64,000 nt of DNA, taken from contig NC_077238.1 in the NCBI RefSeq assembly GCF_947179165.1, positions 36,507,793 to 36,571,792 on the forward strand, written 5' to 3'. The notes under the pieces were generated by a model. It saw only the letters and a program-made list of their open reading frames with translations, was not told the DNA's origin and searched no databases. Of the stretch, positions 58,821 to 64,000 are shown in pieces. Within the stretch, counting starts at the first letter, position 1; the number at the start of each line of letters is the position of its first letter. Position numbers and translations under genes: made by a program. Origin of the DNA: Solanum dulcamara (Eukaryota; Streptophyta; Magnoliopsida; Solanales; Solanaceae).

Positions 58821-60742
58821 TTGGCTGTGTGCTAATGCAATATGAGAAAGTGATAGCTTATGCTTCAAGGAAACTCAAGGTGCATAAGAAGAATTACCCA
58901 ATTCATGACTTGGAGTTGGCGGCAGTGGTATTTGCTTTGAATTTGTGGAGACACTATCTTTATGGTATTCATGTAGATATTTTCACCGATTATAAGAGTT
59001 TGCAATATGTATTCACTCAAAAATACTTGAATCTTAGATGGAGAAGGTGTCTTAAACTATTAAAGGATTATGAAATGAGTGTGCTATACCATCCGGATAA
59101 GGCAAATATGGTTAGCGATGCTCTTGGTAGATTGTATATGAACAGTGTTGCTCATATTAAGGATGAAAAAAAGAGTTAGTTTGGGATGTGCATAGATTAG
59201 CCCACTTGGATATTCGATTGATTGATTTAGAAGATGGTGGTATCAATGTGCAAAATGGTTCTAAGTCGTCCTTTATAGCGGAGGTAAAGGCAAAATAAGA
59301 TAATGATCCCGCTTTGTTTGAGTTAAGGAAAACGGGTTCCGAAAAGGACATAAAGACTTTCTTTCAAGGGAGAGATAGTGTTTTGAGGTATTGAGGTCGA
59401 TTGTGTATTCTGAATGTTGATGGCTTGAGAAATATGATATTGGTCGAGTCTTGTAGTTTGTGGTATTCTATTCATCCTGATTCCTTAAAGATGTATTGAT
59501 ATTTTAGATAAGTATATTGGTGGAATGGTATGAAAAGAGATATTGCAGAATTCGTGGCTACATATCCCAATTGCCAATAAGTAAAAGTTGAGCATCAAAA
59601 ATGGGGAGGTTTGGCTCAAGACATTGAGATTCTTAAATGGAAGTGGGAAGCGTTGAATTTTGTCTTTGTTATTGGTTTGCCTTGTATTCGAAGGCAACAT
59701 GATTCCATTTGGGTACCTACAAATGGATGGTCAGGATGAACATAGCATTTAAAAATTAAAGGATATGTTGAGAGCATGAGTGAACAATTTCAAAGGAAAT
59801 TGGGATGACCACTTGCCTTTAATAGAGTTTGCTTATAATAACAATTATCACTCTAGCATAGAAATGGCTCTATATGATGTTTTTTATGGTAAGAGTTGTA
59901 GATTCCCTATCGGATGGTTTGAGGTAGATGAAGTTGGTTTGATAGGACTCGAGTTGGTATTTAAGGCTATGGAGAAAGTTAGACTCATTAGAGAGAGATT
60001 GAAAATGGCCCAAAGCCGACAGAAGTCCTATTTGGATGTGAGAAGAAAGGAACTTGAATTTGAAGTCAATGATTAGGTTTACTTCAAAATTTCACCCATG
60101 AAGGGTGTGATGCATTAACGTAAGATAGGGAATCCAAGTCCCCACTATGTTCGCCCATATCAGATTTTGAGGCATATTGGTAAAGTGGCTTATGAGTTGG
60201 ATTTGCCTTTAGATTCAGAATCGATGTATCCGGTATTTCATGTGTCATTATTAAGGAAGTTCATAGGTGATCCTAGCTCCATTGTTCCTTTGGAAATTAT
60301 TAAATTTAAGGAGATTCTTTCTTATGAAGAGGTTCCGGTAGAGATTTTGGATCGAGAAGTTAGAAAATTAAGAAATAAAGAAATTGCTTTAGTTAAAGTG
60401 TTATAGAGGAATCAAGAGGTTGAGGGTGGTACATGGGAGGCCGAAGCCGATATGATATCCCGATATCCTCATCTCTTTCCTTCCATGCCTAGCTTAGGTA
60501 TTTAGTTTCTTAATGATCCCACCAGCCCAAATCATACATTTTAGTTATTTGCATGGTGTCATATGCATTCATGTTCACGAAATGAGTTTTAAAGTTATGA
60601 TTTTTCTTAAGATGAAACATTACATGTTTTTATTCATTATCAAGATGTTTTGCATTCATGTTGGGTTGTTATGTTTCCTTCCTATTACATTCATGCTAGC
60701 TTGAGTCCCATTCGAGGATGAATGTTTCCAAGGGGGAGATAG
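58821..60742 (+). pseudogene. Element C RNase H, integrase and chromodomain remnant, copy 2
   Basis: Counterpart of 19692-21613. RNase H is open further upstream (58829, [17 protein letters not shown]), because a stop present in copy 1 is absent. A 1-bp loss in an A-run near 59170 then breaks the frame. The integrase core deletion near 59718 is shared. The polypurine tract ends at 60742. Confidence 0.88.
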
Positions 60743-62881
60743 TGTAAGACCCCAGGATTTAGAAGGTCGAAAAATGAGATCAAAACATGAAATCACTAAA
60801 AAAAGTGCAATTTTTCCACCAGGTCATGACCATAGAGGCCATCACAGGCCATGCAAAGCACCATACCTCGTGGGAAGCCACCACGGTAGTTATCCTAGGT
60901 TTAATACTAAAGAGTGAGGTCCACGACAGGGAACCATGGACCATGGCGATCACCATAGGCCATGAAGCCCTCCGTGGTAACCCCTCCCATGAGACCTTAA
61001 AATAGGATCTCAAGTCTAGGATCACGACTGGCCACCATGGGCCTGTTGCTTTTCACGGACCATGGTGACTTTTGTGGTGGTCACGCTTACAAACAAACCT
61101 ACAGGGCCTTCACCACGCCAAAACTTCAAGCGTTATGATACACTTCACGGATCGTGAAGGGTTCTGTGGAGGAGGATCTGAAACATTTCCCTGCAGCTAC
61201 CAAAACTCCAAGCCCAAGTCAATTTTCACGAACACCATCACGGGCGTAGTGGGAACCACAGACCGTGATGAGTCCCTGTTACATTTTAATGAGGGGTTCT
61301 CTGGTCCTTTCCCTATTCTTTTATTAATGATTTTGGACATTTTTTGGACTAGATTCAATATGAAAATATCCTAAATAGTTCTAACCCTATTTTTTTTCCC
61401 TCATTAATTTCCAATAAACTTTAAGACTTCTCTCTCAATGTTCATTCAAGGATTCATCTTCTTCCTCAAGTTTGACCAGGGTTTCTTCAAGAACAAGTCT
61501 CCTTTCACCCTTGGAGTCCCAAGATTTTCTACTAAAATTCTCATAAATTCTAATTGGGTTTGTAACCCTAGTTTTATGAATCTTATTGAGCTATTTAAAT
61601 TATGTTCTTAATTATTATATATGATCATTATAAGTATGTTCCAACATGAATTATGTTATTTCAAGAATGAATTATGATTTTCCATGCATGAAGCTATTTT
61701 AAATGATTTCCAGACATTATCATGACTTACACTCAAATTGGCTATGTATATGAGTTTTACTTTAAACTCAAGTATGAATTATGATCATGAAGTTTAGGTA
61801 TATTCAAGATATGAATTTAATACAAGTTATGAAGTATGGTTACTTAAGGCCCTATGTGGTGACCTAGGACCTAACTATATGAATTATGCAAGTGTGATTT
61901 GTAATAATGAAAGGACAATACTCACATTGCAATTATGTTATGAAATGGGATATTCTAGGAAGTATGAAGTTTATTAACAAATTATGATATATGTTGTGTA
62001 TGTTTACTATTTTTGGTATTCTATGGTATTTGACTTAGCACTAAGTGGACTTAAGGTGGGGACCCTATCAAAAGACTTAGTAGCAGCCTCAAGTCTCTTA
62101 AACTACCAGCGTAGGTTGCCTTTATGGCTTAGCTAGTGGATCCACATATAGCATATGTTATGACCAGCCTAGTAGGGTAGAGTCTACTTTGGCAAGTAGA
62201 CTCGCCTTTTTCTTCGTTGTATGAGGAAAGAATGAGATTCCATGCTATATTTCTCATGGTGTTATTATCGGTTATGGTTCCTATCCCACATATGTACGAT
62301 CTCTTATGTACTTTCATAATTTCAACTATTCTTTTAAAATTCTTTTTTCGTTACAATTCTCTCATGAGTTTACTTATATCTTATTACCATGTACTTTACT
62401 AGATTATTGAATCTTATAATTTATATTGCATGTTATTACCTCATACTTAGTACATTCAAAAGTACTAATACCTATTGTTGCCTACATTGTCTCATAATAT
62501 AGGAGTTGAGGTTGAGGATCATACCCATCCACGTGGCTAGTTGAGTTCCTACAAGGATGTTTTGGTGGTTCCTCATCCATCGAGGGCGGTTTATGAGCTG
62601 TTCTTCTTTCAAAGACTATTATTTCCTTTGCTTTAAGGATGACAGGGGTATATATCTTATCTCCCACCCATGTTCATGATTAGAGGCATCAATTAGACAC
62701 ATATTTGAGTCTATGTTGTCAAGTTACATTCTCCATTTATTATTCATGGTTTAGACTCTCTTATGTTGATTCCGCATTTACTTTACCTTATGTATGCTTT
62801 ATGGTATGTCATGATACTTGATTAGAGCCCTTTGGGTTTTGATCACCATATTATGACTAGGCCCTAGGTCGGGTCGTGACA
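60743..62881 (+). mobile_element. Element C 3' LTR, copy 2
   Basis: Counterpart of 21614-23753, starting TGTAAGACCCCAGG and ending GGTCGGGTCGTGACA. The dyad pair is at about 62448-62503. There are no genes within. Confidence 0.9.
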
Positions 62882-63229
62882 CGGAGCCTCTGAAGTTTTC
62901 ATGTGACTCATTTTGATGAGTCATTATATCCTGTATGACTTATCCTATTGAGTCATACAGTGGATTCTTAGGGTGACTCCTGCAGGTCATCAGACCTTGC
63001 CATGGGGAATCATTTCTACAAGTCATCTTTTTTCTTTACAAGTTGTCAAGTGACTCGTCAACCCCACTTTTGCCTTAGTAAATTTTACAACCCTTAACTC
63101 ATGTGTATGACTTATTTCTATGACCCGTACAAGTCCCTATGAGTCATAGACCAGCTCGTAGACTTGGGTACAGTAGACTTTTCTTGAGATTTTCTTGTCG
63201 TTTGACTTTTCATCTTATGGGGTCTTACA
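62882..63229 (-). mobile_element. Shared LTR of E and F, 5' portion, copy 2
   Basis: Counterpart of 23754-24102. At 63073-63100 it keeps the sequence that also occurs in the E 5' LTR near 38392, so it is ancestral relative to copy 1. Confidence 0.88.
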
Positions 63230-64000
63230 TTATCTCTCCCTTGGGACCATTAATCCTTAAATGAGATTCAACTAGCATAGGAAAGATATGGAATGAGGAC
63301 TAGTAACCTAACATCAACATATGGACACCTTAAGATGCATAGAACATGCAAACTTCACACTTAACATAAAATATGGCTTTTGTTTTTTAACAATCAACTT
63401 TCATGAATGTGCATACATACAAATGATATATGGATCTAAAAAGTAGGAGTTTAATCAATTTGTTCATGAACAACTTAGTACCTTAGGATTGAGTGGAAGG
63501 AAGGAGATAAAGATAATGCTTAATCATGTCCACTTCCCATGTAGCCCTCTTTACTTGTTGATTTCTTCACAACACCTTGATTGTCGCAACATATTTATTC
63601 CTTTGTTTTATCACTTGCCGGTCTAAGATTTCCACCGGAACCTCCTCATAAGTGTATTTCTCTTCAAAGTTCACAATTTCTAAGAGCATAATAGGGTTTG
63701 GATCACCTACAAACTTTCTCAACATAGACACATGAAATATCGGATGAACCATAGCCAACTCCAATATAAATTCTAACTCATATGCCACTTTACTACCATG
63801 TTTCACTATCTTATAGGGTCCTACATATCAAGGACTCAATTTCCCTTTTTAACAAAATACATTACACCCTTCATAGGTGAAACCTTCATATATACTCAAT
63901 CAATCTCATCAAATTCAATCTCTCTTCTTCTAGTGTCCGAATAGAACTTTTGACGACTTTGAGCCATCTTTAATACTTCTTTTATTAGTCTTACTTTATC
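63230..64000 (-). pseudogene. Element E integrase C-terminal remnant, copy 2 (cut by window end)
   Basis: Counterpart of 24103-24873: polypurine tract, untranslated tail, then the chromodomain-side integrase frame at 63567-63806 (SKVAYELEFILELAM, FHVSMLRKFVGD). The window ends within integrase. Confidence 0.83.

Larger units (their letters stand above)
39144..64000. repeat. Large direct repeat, copy 2 (cut by window end)
   Basis: This is collinear with 1 to about 24873 and in the same orientation. It holds element A, the F 3' LTR and integrase remnant, element D, the F gag, the split shared LTR with element C inside, and the start of the E integrase. It ends only because the window ends. Differences from copy 1 are scattered substitutions and short indels, some of which change which small reading frames stay open. 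Confidence 0.97.

Noticed and set aside
1..64000. Search for a novel host-defence or metabolic gene system
   Set aside because: All readable coding sequence belongs to gag, pro, RT, RNase H, integrase or chromodomain of retrotransposons, plus one copia stub.

Overview
This window is plant intergenic DNA made almost entirely of decayed LTR retrotransposons. I see no cellular gene, tRNA, rRNA, CRISPR array or bacterial-type operon. The elements are Ty3/gypsy chromoviruses of the Tekay/Del type. The signs are LTRs of about 2.1 to 3.5 kb, TGT...ACA ends, a primer-binding site matching initiator tRNA-Met (TGGTATCAGAGC-like), gag proteins starting MPPR/MPPK, a gag-pro-RT-RNaseH-IN order, and a degenerate C-terminal chromodomain. 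The polypurine context 'CATTCGAGGA(C/T)GAATGT...AAGGGGG' is familiar from Solanaceae genomes, so a nightshade (pepper, tomato or tobacco type) is my inference, not a proof.

The dominant structure is a direct repeat. Bases 1 to about 24,873 recur at 39,144 to 64,000 in the same order and orientation, with an offset of 39,143 drifting to 39,127 through small indels. Eight substitutions were counted by eye in the first 660 bp, about 1.2% divergence. This is either a recent tandem segmental duplication with a unit of about 39.1 kb or two haplotypes joined in the assembly. Bases 24,874-39,143 are seen once only because the window ends.

Layout of the unit: (1) 1-701, 3' flank or tail of a Ty1/copia element whose pol stub lies at 38,442. 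(2) 702-4925, plus-strand element A: LTR, gag, pro and the start of RT. (3) 4926-38,441, a minus-strand compound of one family with three LTRs and two internal regions. Read right to left it is: LTR 38,441-36,342, internal region E, shared LTR 24,102-17,940, internal region F, LTR 7408-4926. Younger insertions break it: plus-strand element D (8911-17,078) in F, truncated plus-strand element C (19,692-23,753) in the shared LTR, and three solo LTRs (26,248-29,718; 30,396-32,716; 34,005-36,318) in E, each with exact or near-exact 5-bp target duplications. The order of events was probably: A, then the E/F compound, then D, C and the solo LTRs, then the 39-kb duplication.

All coding regions are pseudogenes with many stops, frameshifts and deleted or mutated catalytic parts, so nothing here looks autonomous. 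The most unusual signals are the duplication and its likely breakpoint, the shared-LTR compound, a paired dyad element conserved with compensatory changes across several LTR families, and an LTR holding a copy of its own element's internal sequence.
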